A DNA stretch of 64,000 nucleotides, from positions 806,001 to 870,000 of the forward strand of contig JAQOTA010000054.1 in NCBI GenBank assembly GCA_029532415.1, given 5' to 3'. Positions within the stretch are counted from its first letter, which is position 1. Every line of letters starts with the position of its first letter. Under the pieces are notes generated by a model. That model saw nothing but the letters and a program-made list of their open reading frames with translations. It had not been told where the DNA came from and did not search any database. Shown one piece after another: positions 1 to 11,945 of this stretch. Source of the DNA: Marasmius tenuissimus (Eukaryota; Basidiomycota; Agaricomycetes; Agaricales; Marasmiaceae). The translations under genes and the position numbers were made by a program.

Positions 1-2498
1 ACGCCTTCTCGTCAAAGATTGAACTTCAATTTTACCAGGGGAGCCTACTTCCCGGTTGTCATCGGTACATTTACGTGAGTGGCTAGGTCCCACAACTCCG
101 TACGGTCAAAGAGCCACGAGTAACCTTTCTCTTCCGCCGCTCGGCTACAGGGCTATCTTGTGAGCACGAAACATCTGCGACCAATTCGGGATATACAAGC
201 CTTACCTCGTTTCTGTAGCTGGGACGGTTTGCAAGCGTACTGGGGTGGTCAAGGTGTGTTCGAGTTCCTCCACATGCATGCGTGAGCTCATTAATCCTCA
301 TGGCCGGCAGCAATGACTGTGAGCTTCCCTCATCAATGATTGATATTTGGAGTCCGAATAACTCGCTCACACTGACGTGCCTAGGTCATGCTCGGAGCTA
401 TCTTCCCTGGTATTCATTCAATTATAGTACCTCCCTTACAAACCGAAGACTGACAAGGGCGCTCAACAGGCCTTGCCCACATGAAATCAACGTTAGCAGG
501 CGGGATTCTAATGACGAAAGATCTAATTGGCATGTTGTACGTCCTGATATTCTTTTCATGCCCATGGGGATACCGGAAGACTAATGTTTCCGTTGAATAC
601 TAATAGAATCTACTATATCTTCTTCCTCTCGATCATGGCAATTCCTCCTGAACGACTGCAACGACCTTTCATCGTTTCCTCGGTCCTGTTCTCCGCCACG
701 TAAGTGCTCATGCCTCTAGTTTTAGCCTATCAGCATTAATAGGGCATTTCTAGTCTCATCGGTTTACTTGCATGGGCCGTGTCAAACGCAGACGGTGGCG
801 GGCCAATGTGGAAGCAACCAGGAACTCCCGTAAATGGTAGCATTGGGTGGTCAATGATGTTTGGTATTACTTCGGTCTTGGGGGCTTGGTGGGTGGAGAC
901 AAAACACTCGGAGACTGATGGTACTGAACCCAAATGATTCCAGGGGTTCCGGGACGAACAACCAGAGCGATTGGACGAGATACGCCAATCGCCCTTGTGA
1001 GCATTCCTCATCCAATTCTTCTTCTCCTGTGCTCAGCCCCCCATAGATGCGCCAACGCTATCACAAATGGTCGCTGCGTGAGTTTCGTTCGCAGCTGGGT
1101 CTTTGCTGGAGGATGGTCACTGACCAATTGATATCTCCTCTCTGCCTTCTAGTCCCCTTACGATCATCGTGACTGCCATTGTTGGGATTGTGGTCACCTC
1201 TTGCTCTCAACAAATCCTTGGCGGCCAAGTGATATGGTCCCCCGTCGTCCTCCTGGGAACCCTGCAGGACTTTTAGTGAGCGCCTTTACGTCCAATCCTC
1301 GAGTATCAAGGGACTAATCTCGATCGATCCCTTCGCAGCGGGAACTCTCCTCGAGGTAAATTAAGTCTTGTGGAGCTATACAAAACACAACGCTGACGTC
1401 AGGTTTTGTCTCCTCGTCAATGTAGTACGGGCTGCGGTGTGAGTTCAGTCAAACTTGACATCGTGTGCCCCCAACTTATCGAAAACTTTAAAATAGGTTC
1501 TTCGCCGGTCTCGGGTGCACCTGTGCCCAATTGGGTATCAGCATCGTTCTGAACTCCGTGAGCGGATCCATGAACATGGCGTATGTTGCCTTCCCCCCAC
1601 TTCTTCTGAACTCAACTCATCCTTCGCCCCTTCCCCTCGGACCTTCCCGTCGTGCAGCGGACTGTTCCCGTAAGCACCTATCCATAACTCTCTCACAGCG
1701 TTCCTTCCTCTCTAACGTCCACTCGTTCATCTCTGCAGTAAATACCTCAACATTCGCCGAGGCGCTTACTTCCTTGCCATCGTCGGTTTCGCCACCAATC
1801 CATGGGAGTACCTCGGCAGCGCCAGCATCTTCTTGACCGTTCTATCCGGATTTGGTGTATTCCGTGCGTAAAATAAGCCTCTTATCCGAGCGCCCCCTCG
1901 GCAAGCTAACTCACGCATCTTGCTATCTAGTGGCCCCCATAACAGGGATAATGCTCGCAGATTACCACGTCGTCCGACGATACAAGCTCAAGATGCAAGA
2001 TCTCTACATCGGTGACAGTAGCTCTATCTACTGGTACGTCTTCCCCTTCCTTTTCCCCTTCCTTCCCCTTTCCCTCATCTTGTCCTCGTTCAGGTACTGG
2101 CATGGTATCCACTGGCGCGCAGTTGTCTGTTGGATCCTCGGTGTCTTCCCTACCCTCCCCGGATTGATCATGACAAGTCGAGACCCCCTGGCGGATAACA
2201 ACTGGGTCAAAATTTTCAGAATCACTTTCTTCGTCGGTGCGTTTCGTTCCTCCCCCTCAATCCCTCTTCTCCCCTCTTGTTAATACGCCCCCGTAAACTA
2301 GGCGTATCAATCTCCTTCACATCATTCACGCTTCTCTGCACGGTTTTCCCGCCTCCAGGCCTTGGCCTCGGCGAGAGCAGACACGACGATTCGATGGTAT
2401 TCGGTTTGAGAGACGATTTAGCGTCTGACAGGAAGAGCTCGAGTAGTATATCCGGTTCTGATATCAAGACTGATTTGTCGGAGAGGGAGAAGGCTTGA
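1..2498 (+). CDS. NCS1-family nucleobase/allantoin permease, 3' portion (5' end outside window)
   Basis: A multi-pass plasma-membrane transporter of the fungal NCS1 (Fur/uracil-allantoin permease) type, expected to import uracil, allantoin or a similar base by proton symport. Spliced reading gives family landmarks in order: WDGLQAYWGGQ near 230, IPPERLQRPF after the intron 537-606, SDWTRYANRP near 980, FFAGLGCTCAQLG near 1510, KYLNIRRGAYF near 1750, NPWEYLGSASIFLTVLSG near 1800, then ITGIMLADYHVVRRYKLK and SSIYWYW, and finally the FPPPGLG motif before a Ser/Asp-rich tail ending at the TGA at 2496-2498. At least ten short introns interrupt the part seen. The start codon and first transmembrane segments lie left of position 1. 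Exon edges upstream of 600 are approximate. I saw no internal stop in the conserved exons. Substrate cannot be told from sequence alone. Confidence 0.85.
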
Positions 2499-2570
2499 GA
2501 AAAAAAAAACTTACTTATTGGGTGTCGGGACGAAATTGGGTTTTTTTGGATGGAACAATTCCTGTTGTAC

Positions 2571-2593
2571 ACTACCTACCTACCTACCTACCT
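2571..2593. repeat. CTAC tetranucleotide microsatellite
   Basis: About five tandem CTAC/ACCT units lie directly downstream of the permease stop. The rest of 2499-2927 shows only AT-rich sequence and a short A-run after the stop, with no gene I can support. Confidence 0.8.
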
Positions 2594-2927
2594 GCCACGA
2601 CTTGCGATTCACCTTGGTTACGTTGCGTATCATGATAAAAACGATCAATCGACGATATTGACTCTGTTCGACTGGATTACTTGATGTCGTGAGCCCTCGG
2701 ATCGAGAAAATTCTGCACAGCGATGTTCTCGGTTCTTTTTACAATCTAGATGAGTGAATGTAGTATAAGGGAATAGTATTGAAAGGTAAAGACGAAGAGA
2801 CCATGACAGGTAAAAAGGATGGAAGAGTTATGGATGAAGGGACGGATGGAACACCAGAGGGTAAAATAGAAATTCGACCGAGAATAGTGGCATGAGAGAG
2901 GTGATGGCGAATTGGGAAGCAACCCAT

Positions 2928-3738
2928 CTACATCCCGACAGTGAACCTCAATCTCTCTTCAGCCTCCTCAAACTCGCATTTGACGTTTTCCATATTCTCC
3001 ACGATATAATGCGCACCGCATCGGAAGAGTTTTGTTAGCATATAGCCAGTCATTTCAAAGATAGAACATGAAAGAAGCTTACAGAATTGTCGAGCTTGCC
3101 ATCCTTCAACGTCTTGTTCACTCGCTCTGTACAATTCCCTCCTGGACGCAGTCACCCTCAATCGCGCTCTCATTCCCATTGGCCACGCCCACCGTACCCT
3201 CCGACGTCCCAGTGAGGGTCAACAATTAACGAAGATGCGAATCAAACGATCCAGTTCTGTTCACTGGGGAGATAGATGTCGCCCTTGACGAAGGAGCAGA
3301 GGTGCCTGGTGTCGACCCAGGTGTCTCTAGTTCGGGTGATATAGGTGCGAGTTCTTTCGAGACCCTGGGCCATGCTTATCGTGGCGTCGGCATAGAACAG
3401 GATGCTCTCCTCGAAACCTTGAACCGGGTTGTTCACTTCTTCCGTGTTGGCGCGAGCGAGGGTTGGCCACAGCTGTCTGAAATTGTCGATAGCGCGTTCT
3501 CCTGGGCGAAAAACGCGTTAGCTGGCTCTACTGCTCGTCATGTCGTGAACGAATGGCTCACCATGTGTAGCAGCGAAAACAAACTCAGGATCCTGACCAA
3601 TAACTTCAACGACTTTGCCCAGGCAGCTCCGACGGCAGAGATAGAATCGGTCAATGAACCATCCATGTCGAAGAGGACAGCGTCGGCATAGAGTGTTCTG
3701 GTGTTGTTCATAATTATCGGGGACATAGTCGTTGTCAT
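2928..3738 (-). pseudogene. Decayed HAD-superfamily phosphatase (paralogue of the gene at 34684-36032)
   Basis: Reads as broken pieces of the HAD phosphatase found intact 31 kb away. The N-terminal piece has AVLFDMDGSLTDSISAV, where the HAD motif I DxDGT has become DMDGS. A middle piece around 3240-3440 matches the intact protein at QGFEESILFYADA, and the last piece carries ENMENVKCEFEE, aligning with EDMSRVRCIYEE near the C-terminus. The segment that should hold HAD motifs II to IV (catalytic Ser/Thr, Lys and the acidic ED pair) is missing between the second and third pieces, and the pieces lie in different frames. It cannot encode an active phosphatase. A severely misassembled gene is a less likely explanation. 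Confidence 0.65.
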
Positions 3739-4581
3739 CGTTGCCGGTAGTGATGGAGATAAGACTGTATGATTCTGGGGAGGCTCGAGAGATTATGGCG
3801 GTGGTTTGGATTAAAGGTATCCTGAGGTGCTATCGAAGCAGGATTCCCCACATATTTTGTTTCGAAAGTTTTGTCACCGTTGCAAGGCTCCACAAAGTCC
3901 AGTGCTTCCAGTCCCCAAATTCGTCGTCCCTTTCACATTTCTTTGCAGAAATATGGTCCAACTATTCTCGGAGAGTCTATCACTGGTTATCTTCACTGAT
4001 CGTGACATATCCTTCCAGGTTTTATCTTTTCGACTTATGTTGTCAGATGAGGTTTTGCTGCGAGCCTCCGTGATGGGTGTCAAGGAATGTTTATCTTAAC
4101 GACAAACGATATGTACCTTATTTCGCAATCGATTTGGGCTCTGATTAGGCAGCAGAGCTTGACAGAATTTCGGAGTGTCGCCATGGGCAGAGAGAAACAA
4201 TGGTTCAAGTTGGCTGACGCGCGTCGCTCGTCGCTCGTCGTACCAGACCCCGGCAGAGCATCTCCGGATTTGGTGCCAGGTGGGCCCGCGAAACCCGTTC
4301 AAATTCCCACATGCTCTCTCAAATTAAGCTGTCCATGCAAGTTAGCCTTTGATCTTCACACACTTCAGTCATCCAATCCTCGAGCTACTGCATAGCCGCG
4401 TGCTCTGGCGATAAAATGTATGGAACTCCACTCGAAATCCATCTAGACATCTGTCGAAGGTCGTGCAGTGCACTCAACAACGTGTTGAATACAAACTCAT
4501 TTAAGCAGTCGTGAGGCTGATGGTTGCTCCTTGCCTTTTCACCCTAACGAACCTCTATCACGTCCTCATCATTCCCGTTTA
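3739..4581. other. Intergenic region, no supported gene
   Basis: Only short unsupported reading frames are present. A short stretch near 4180-4220 contains REKQWF, faintly like the EREKQWLTQAG motif of the neighbouring family gene, but it is too short to call a relic. Confidence 0.5.
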
Positions 4582-6858
4582 ATGTTCCACTCAGCGAATA
4601 ACTCAAGAATCAGAGGAGGAAACTTCAGCGTTGTTGGTGGTGGGCAGACCAACAACTACTATCTACAATCGCAGGTTCGGCCCTACCAAGTCCCGCCAGG
4701 TGAAGCATGGAAGACGATGTTGTATCAGAAGGTGCGTTGAGCGACGACAGAATTTGCATTGGAGTTGAACCATCTCCCTTAGTATGAACGGATACCCCTG
4801 GGTAGGATCAAGCTTCTCACAACACTCTGTGAAATTCCCGCATTGAAGAGGAGGTTCGACAAGACATCTGCTTCCGGGCAAAGGGGAATTGAGGCGAAAC
4901 GGACAGTTGAACTCTCATGTATTCTCGACGGAAAAGAGGAGTGCTGTCCTTTACTGACTGTCAAGTACACCGGCCGGGATGCAAAGGAGGTGCGGTCTGG
5001 TCGATCTACGTGACTTAGCACTGTGATAAGTCTTGGCTAACACTCACTCTCCAGATCTTCAGGGAGGACTGTATACGATTTTCTCGTCAAAGGTGTGTTT
5101 GAGCACCAGAACCTCTCGAGCGTCAGTCCCTCATACACGTGGAGCAGAACTACCAATGTCTCTCAACTCCGAGCTTTCAATGATTCGATGATCCCGATTA
5201 TTATCTTTCATGAAGGTGACTCCTAATCTGATCTCACAATCTTGACACTCTCACTCGAGAACGATATCTCGCAGAGCTTGTCTCGGCTCGCCAATTCCTG
5301 GAGCACAGCGTACACTCTATCCATGCCCAGTGCTACCTTCGTTTCCAAACACGGCTAGTATGCTAATCCTCTTCTACTATTCCACGTCGCCCGTGCTGAG
5401 CAACGTGAACGCAGAACCTCCCTGTTACCGGACCCGCATCTCTAAATGACCTTGTATCATGGGTCCTTTCAGCGTCAGAGGAACACGACTTGAGCAATCT
5501 ATTGTGGATCCGCCCACATACTGGAGATATATGCTTCGGGCCTGCCGGACCTTCACTTGTTTCTGGAGCCACTTCGCACCTGACTCGGTTCCAACTGATG
5601 CATGGATCTTATCCTTACTGCCAAGAAATACCTCCTTTGCCCCTCAATGCGTGCAGTAACATGAGCTTCCTCGAATATCTAACACAAAATGCTCCAGACG
5701 ACTTTGTTTTCTCCATTTTGCCTGGAACTCTACGATACTTCCGGAAAATGATCCCCTGTTCGCCGCATTTCTGGAAGGACCGTATCAACGAAGTATTCCA
5801 CTGGCCTCTCAACATGGGATGCCCATCACATACCAAGGCAAAGTTCCCCAATCACCGTTGGACTTTCAGTCCTTATTATCAATATGAGTCGTCGTTCGAT
5901 GAACTGCTAAATGATGCATGTGCATTTACGGTGGTGGATAGTGGGCGTCTACGGTGAGTTTCCCTCGATTCAAATAAATCCCTCGACTTAGCTTTCGATC
6001 CGTCGGCTGCCTTGTCTCCGTAGCTTGACGGCGCCCCGGTTTGGAGGAGGAAAACTCGTGTTTAGCCAGATTACAGCTGACGGTTGTCCCCTAGAACGGG
6101 AGAAACAATGGCTGACGCAAGCTGGACATATCTTCAGCGCTCTGGGAATAGCTCGAACCGACTGGGAGGATCACAGTTTGTGTCTCCTTCTTTCTTGGAT
6201 CGTTATGCGTTCAATGGCTGATGTGTCCCATAGGTATCGTCACGGGATTCGATCTGGAGCTCACTTTCGGGGAGATATCACCACCGTCCCTTGAAGGACA
6301 AAACGACGGATGGTATCTGTTCCTCTTACCACCGCCCCAACTACCTGACGGTAATCCCGACTTCGATGCTTGGTTGCGGGGGGATAATCTCTATTACTGG
6401 TCTTCTGACCCCAAAGGGAGCTTAGTTATCTCGGACCAGGATTGTATCGCGTTCGGACTACCTTCCCCCACCAGCTGCGTTCAGATACATTGTACCTGCT
6501 GGAGCACTGAGGCATACGACTTTGTGTATCAATTGCAGGAAGCGAAGGGCTTCGATCCTACGACGATGGAATATGCACGGTCGTTGGGTTATCCGATGCT
6601 GGAAAACGCTTCTCAGGATGAAAGTTGTGTCGAGGATTTCGACTGGTTGGGTGGCAAGCGCGAAGGTCTTTATGGAGGTGAGCTGACAACTCTTGGACAC
6701 GCTTCATTACCAAAGTGCTTAAACCCGATGGATCAGTGACAGACTCCCCGGTTTGGGACGACCTGATGGACGTAGACCCCATGTTGGCAGACACTCGGGC
6801 TGTCGCCACTCTGATAGTTTCGTCTTCTTGTATGGACATGGACGTAGATAGTTATTAG
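4582..6858 (+). CDS. FamA: member of expanded Agaricomycete family with degenerate kinase-like core (intact, 9 exons)
   Basis: Exons 4582-4731, 4783-4989, 5055-5092, 5148-5215, 5275-5357, 5415-5953, 6024-6175, 6234-6677 and 6737-6858 join to 1803 nt, a closed 600-residue frame. The start is chosen by alignment with paralogues. Order of motifs: IRGGNFSVVGGGQ near residue 10; LTVKYTGRDAKE then FREDCIRFSRQ near 110-130; QLRAFNDSMIPIIIFHEEL near 140, which resembles the N-lobe of a protein kinase; WIRPHTGDICFGPAGPSL near 215; LEREKQWLTQAGHIFSALGI; LPPPQLPDGNPDFDAWL near 440; EAKGFDPTTMEYARSLGYP near 520; and an acidic tail MDMDVDSY. No kinase catalytic HRD or DFG motif is visible, so any kinase fold would be a pseudokinase. 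There is no signal peptide or membrane segment. I know this style of protein as abundant and uncharacterised in mushrooms; a molecular role cannot be named. Confidence 0.82.
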
Positions 6859-7370
6859 CTCCTCAAATACCATAATTTTGGACGAGTAGTAATGCTGCTC
6901 TTGACTACTGAGTTGAAGTCGAGATAGAGATGCGAGCGTAAGGCTTGGCGGGCCCTCACATCCTCTTGTCTGTCGTCAGCACCGTTTCTCATGTGATATT
7001 GCCTGGGCCAGGTCAGGCCAGACGGTAAACTCAAGAAGATGCTGCGGCTCAAGCCTCGAACCTTCAACAAGCCTCCTTTCTTCCCGGGACTACTACGCCA
7101 TCAGGATCCACTTTACCCGCTGTTGTTCTACCCCAAGGACTCGCACCACCAGGAACGTTTCCGCCAGGCTTCCCGGCTACCGACACAGGTCCCAACTCTC
7201 AACCAAAGTTGTGCTGCTCGTTCAAAGTGATCCTATATGTTGTATCTTTTACTTAGCTACACACGTACATTCTTTGAGTGAAATCGTCATTCATACCAAA
7301 AGAGCGCAATTAGCCACACCGCGTTTCTGCGCGTCGTTTGAGGCAAAGAAAGGAAGCAGAGCCTGTTCAG
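6859..7370. other. Convergent intergenic region
   Basis: Lies between the 3' ends of FamA and the GH3 gene. No coding signal beyond short chance frames and no repeat was recognised. It probably holds both 3' UTRs. Confidence 0.5.
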
Positions 7371-9826
7371 TTATGGTTTTGGCCATGCAATCAACGTCTC
7401 CTCCGATCCAGAGAGCGTAATAGTTCTCGTAATCGCTCCATCCGCATCAAGTTGCAGTTCGTAACTCCCAGGATACAGGACCCTGTTACCCTCCTCGTTG
7501 GTCCTCGCGATGGTTCCAAGTGTGACCTTCAACTCTGCTGTGGCACTCTGGCCGGCTGCGAGCGCTTTCACGCGGGTATAAGATACCAGCTCCTTCAGCG
7601 GTGCCGGGGATGGTCCAGCAGTGGTACGAGAGAATAGCAAGGCCACGTAGTCGGATTGAACTTCGCCAGTGTTCGTCACATCCACCTTAAAAGTATCGAG
7701 GGTGCCAAGATCGACATGGGCAACGCCTGAAGATTTTGCAGCCTCGACGAGAGACTGGATGTCGTAAGTGCTGCCCTCATCTGCCCAACTGAAGTTGAAG
7801 GTGGTGTAGTGAAGGCCGGATCCGAATGGGTAGATGGCTTCGCCAGTGTACCACTTGTAAGTACGACCAGTACTCGAACTCGACGGCCGGAGGTTCATGT
7901 CGGTGAAGGCGACTTGATTAACGTAGTCGGCGGGATACTGAGTGAGGGGGAGACGACCAGCGGGACTCTGTTCGCCGGTGATGATGTCTGCGAGAGCCTT
8001 ACCCCCGCTCTGTCCAGGGTAGCCTCCCCAGATAAGGGCGTTGACCTGTAAATTTCATGATCGGTTAAAAGTGTTCTTGAAATACCGAGGGACGCCCGAA
8101 CCTTATCGTTGCTCTTGATTGCAGAGCTATCGACTTGACCAGCTCCCATCTGAAGCACGATGAACGGCTTTCCCACGTCAGCAAGCTGGCTGACAAGCTC
8201 CAGCTGGTTTCCTGGCCAGCTGATTTGTGAACGATCGCGCCCCTCGCCTTCGATGGAGTTGTCTATTCCTCCAACGAAAATCACCACATCTGCAGCGCTG
8301 GCAAACGCTAGTGCCTCTTCAAAGCCGGTGGTGCTATCGGAGTTGATATCGGTGCCATTCGCGAAGGAGACATTGAAGCCAGCATCCTTGAAAGCTTGCT
8401 GAGGACTGATGAGGAAGGGAGCAACGCCAGCGTAGTTGGATTGCATCTGCGTTGTAGCATTCGCCCACGGGCCAATCACAGCGACGTTCTTCACCGAGGA
8501 GTTGAGAGGCAGGACTCCGTCGTTCTTCAGGAGGACGACTCCCTCAACGCTTGCTTCGTAGGCAAGTTGTTGTGCTTCGGGAGTGTTGACATCCGCCCAA
8601 GCCAGCTGTCGGTATGGTTGTTGCTCAGCGGGATCAAAGTAGCCGACTCTGAAGGACCGTCGGTCAGTGTCCATCCTAGCGTTTCCAAATTGTAACTTAC
8701 CTGATTAGAGAATTGTACAGCCTGGTTTGTGACCGCTTAAGATCGTCAACCGTGATGAGCGATTGATTGAGGGCATCCCCAAGGTACTGGGAGTAGCTGT
8801 CGCCACAATCGACATCAGTTCCGGCAAGAAGAGCAAGAGCAGTTCCATTGGCGGGACTGGTCGTGTAATTATGGGTCTGGAAGATATCCCGTACAGCTGC
8901 ACAATCACCAGTAATCCATTGATCCTCTCCAAGCTCGTAGAGGTCACGAGCGAGATTCTGCAGCAAGAATGAATTGGCGCACGAAGGGATGCCGTTGACG
9001 GAATTATAGCTGCACATGATTGAGCCAACTTTTGCATCACGGAGGCAGCTCTGGAAAGGAGGGGAATAATACTCGGCGAGGTCCTGCTGGGAAATGATAG
9101 CGTCGAATACATGTCGTGAGACGTTGCCGGTACTCTCGAGATCGTAACCGGCCCAGTGTTTACAGTCAGCAACGGTCTTGTAGTAAGGTTTTGGAGCAAC
9201 ACCGCCCTGAAGGCCCGTTACGTACTGGAACACATACTGAGCGATGTGGAACGGGTCTTCACCTGGGGTTTCTTGCCCACGTCCCCAGCGTGGGTCCTTG
9301 AAAGGGTTGATGTTTGGAGTAAAGTAGTCGAGACCTGACCGGTTGGCGTTACTGAAAGCTCGACCTTCCGTGCTGATGACAGTCGTAATAGAGTGGACCA
9401 GGGAGTCATCGAACGTGGCTCCCAGCGTGATGGGAGCAGGGAAGGAGGTAGCGAAGCTAAAATCCTGTCCTGCGGGTGCAAATCCTACTCCATGACCTGA
9501 AGCTACACCATGCTGAGCATGAGAAGATAGTTAGCAACGTTTGGAGATTGGCATTGTGCATTGGGTCTTACAAGTGCTTCACTCCACCAGTTGTACGGCG
9601 GAAGACCAAGGCGCGGTACACCTGGGGACTGGTGGACTGAGTTTTGGATCATTTCCGGAGCCGTAAGTTCGTTAACCAATGCTTTGGCACGATCTAGGGA
9701 AGGAGCAGTTGGATCGCACACGAGGTTGCCGGACAAAGGGCCATTGGTACAGTCTGGGAACGCGCCTTTACAGGCGAGAACGCCAGCACTAAGGGCAATG
9801 AGGCGCGAAAAGTTTCGAGGTGCCAT
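7371..9826 (-). CDS. Secreted GH3 exo-1,4-beta-xylosidase
   Basis: A glycoside hydrolase family 3 enzyme of the fungal beta-xylosidase type, releasing xylose from xylo-oligosaccharides outside the cell. Exons (transcript order) 9826-9572, 9512-8701, 8648-8102 and 8045-7371 total 2289 nt, closing to 762 residues, typical for the family. The N-terminus (MAPRNFSRLIALSAGVLA) is a signal peptide. Family landmarks are YNWWSEALHGVA across intron 1, NPFKDPRWGRGQETPGEDP, ADCKHWAGYDLE, SYNSVNG, and WITGDCAAVRDI, whose Asp is the expected nucleophile. Later come GVVLLKNDGVLPL, the IWGGYPGQSGG region and YPFGSGLHYTTF before the C-terminal fibronectin-III-like domain. A TATA-like TACTTATAGG lies about 30 bp upstream. 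All splice sites are GT-AG. The beta-xylosidase call rests on the WWSEALHGVA and DCKHWAGYD signatures; minor alpha-arabinofuranosidase activity is possible. Confidence 0.93.
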
Positions 9827-10689
9827 CGCTGGGGTTTCTGAACCATAGTATCAGTGCCTATAAGTACTCGACGAAACCAAGGGGGAAATGGCAGATGACA
9901 CGAAGATTGTGTTCCACTGGATGACTTCCCGCTGCTTCGTTTTGTGATGATAGTCAAAACGGATGCTAAAAGGTCAACAGCACACCAACGGACAAGCTCG
10001 ATTTCTATGCAGAACGCCCAGCAAAAGCCACTCACCCGATGTCACTTTGGAAGACATAGTCATGAGTTGTGGTTTGCATCTGGATACCTCCCCATCACAG
10101 TGATACCTGTCATGCATTATCAATTGAGCCGTGGGGCTACCACCTTCATTTTGAGAAAATGGATCGCAGAACATGTGCAAGATGATGGTGGTTTCTCGAC
10201 AACACCGAGTTTCGTCCGGACATTCGCTTTGTCGGAACCCCGGAACGTCGGAATCCCGGACCGCTGAGTGGAGGTCACAGTGCCACTTCCCAGTCTCCTG
10301 CACACTTTCGAAGAAGGCGGCAGGCCCCGTTGAAAGCGACTCACAAGCGATAGGTATCTGGACATTCATGAAGCAAGTTCCACCTGAGAAGTGGTTGAAA
10401 TGGGTAGGTCTCACCTGAACGTGATTATGAGGCACACCTAATTCGCGGCCCGTTAGACACGTTTCGCCCCCAGTCGTCTGACTACGAGTAGTATAAATTG
10501 AGCCTTAGTTGTCTCACGGAGAGTATTATCCATCAAAATCACCGTTATCAGACATCGAATAGTGTGATCGAAGGGAAGATGTAGATTCTGTTGCGTTATA
10601 CGAACATTCCCAAGGCACAACACAGATAGAAATTCAGCCGTTAACTATAGATCGAAGCGGCGTAATAACATCAGCTATGGACCATCATT
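9827..10689. other. Upstream region of the GH3 gene
   Basis: No gene supported. It contains two tandem 16-bp units (GTCGGAACCCCGGAAC and GTCGGAATCCCGGACC) at 10231-10262, about 410 bp upstream of the GH3 start. They contain CGG/CCG triplets of the sort bound by fungal zinc-cluster regulators, but no specific factor can be assigned. Confidence 0.4.
10231..10262. repeat. Two 16-bp CGG/CCG-containing tandem units
   Basis: Units 10231-10246 and 10247-10262 differ at about two positions. A regulatory role is only inferred from position upstream of the xylosidase. Confidence 0.6.
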
Positions 10690-11945
10690 ACAAGGATCAG
10701 TGTCCATCATTCTTGGTATTCGACTCCTCCCACGTACGTGATGGCCCCGTCTGTCGCGGGAGGCCTGGGATAAATCGACATTTGAACGATTTAGGGTAGC
10801 TAAAATCCCGTGCCGGAGCGTCAGTCGGAGATCGTGTGGCAACAAGTAGAAATCTCGCAAACCTAGTCCCATTATCGGTATATTCAACCTCCGGGCTATA
10901 TTCAATGCCATTTTCATTGAGTAGCTTCATGATGGTATACCTGGCGAGGATGTTCGAGATGGTGAGGTACAAAGAGTTGATGGCAAAGTTCTTTCCGGGG
11001 CATACTCTGCGGATCGGATATTGGGTAGTTAACGGTGACTGGTGAAGAGACGAATGCGTATGACGACGTCATTTACCTTCGACCGGATCCGAATGCGTAC
11101 TGCTCGGGATGAGGGGGATTGTTCCCGTTAGTTCTAATGAACCTATCCGGGTTGAAGCTCTCAACATCGGGACCATATAAGGTCTTGTCGTGCATGACAG
11201 CCCTATCCAAAAGCGAATCAGCGCTTACCGAGTGAGTGATAAATAGAGTAGTGTGTACCAGATATTCCCGACAACGGTACGAATAGCAGTTCGAACCTGT
11301 GTGGGTGGCCGCGTACTTCTCCTTGCTTCACCCAATTCCATGGCTTTTCCTTCAGATCTCGACAATACGAATACCATATTGCAGCATTCCTCTCGAATTG
11401 TGCTCCGGGGGCCCATGCTTACGCACAGGTAAGTAAAATGATGTCTGAGTAACGCAGAACGGATTCACCTGGAATATACTTCAGAATAGGAAGGTAGTTC
11501 ACCCAAAATGAACCGTGGTTCATTGCGGGGCCTATGCCTCCGAGCGCCTTGTTTATCATCTCGAGGTAAGCGTCATCCTTGGTCTTGAGTGTGTAACCAT
11601 AGATAATCTTCAGAACGATTGAGCCAGCGAAGCTTTTACTAGGGTAAGCTAGTGAGCCCCATGGTCAATGCGCTTCAACTTAACTAATTAATATGATCAA
11701 CAAAGGCTTCCGGTGCCGTCGTGAGCTTTTCCACAAGGTCGGCGACTGCGCCCCGTTGTATGTCGTGGTAGTCCGGAAGGCTAGGGCCCTGGAATGCTTG
11801 ATGGAACGTCTTGCGATGCAGCCTGATACAAGGCTTCCGAGGGCACAGCGTGAGAGTCGGGCGGGAAGGTACGTATTGACAACATACCTTACGGCGAGAT
11901 TCGGATTGTTCATTCTATAATCTGAGTCTTCCAAGTGTACACGCA
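10690..11945 (-). pseudogene. Cytochrome P450 relic
   Basis: Scattered minus-strand pieces of a microsomal P450 monooxygenase occur in the right order. Near 11900-11700 lies RLHRKTFHQAFQGPSLPDYH, the C-helix/WxxxR region. Near 11650-11480 lies FAGSIVLKIIYGYTLK followed by NYLPILKYIP. Around 11260 is TVVGNIWY. Then come HDKTLYGPDVESFNPDRF and, across an intron near 11010-11075, the haem-binding signature YAFGSGRR/VCPGKNFAINSLYL with the Cys ligand. Missing are the N-terminal membrane anchor, the I-helix oxygen-binding motif and the ExxR of the K-helix, which should lie between about 11480 and 11260. The gene is therefore internally deleted and not functional. The style resembles basidiomycete-expanded P450 clans; a family number is not assigned. 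Confidence 0.75.
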
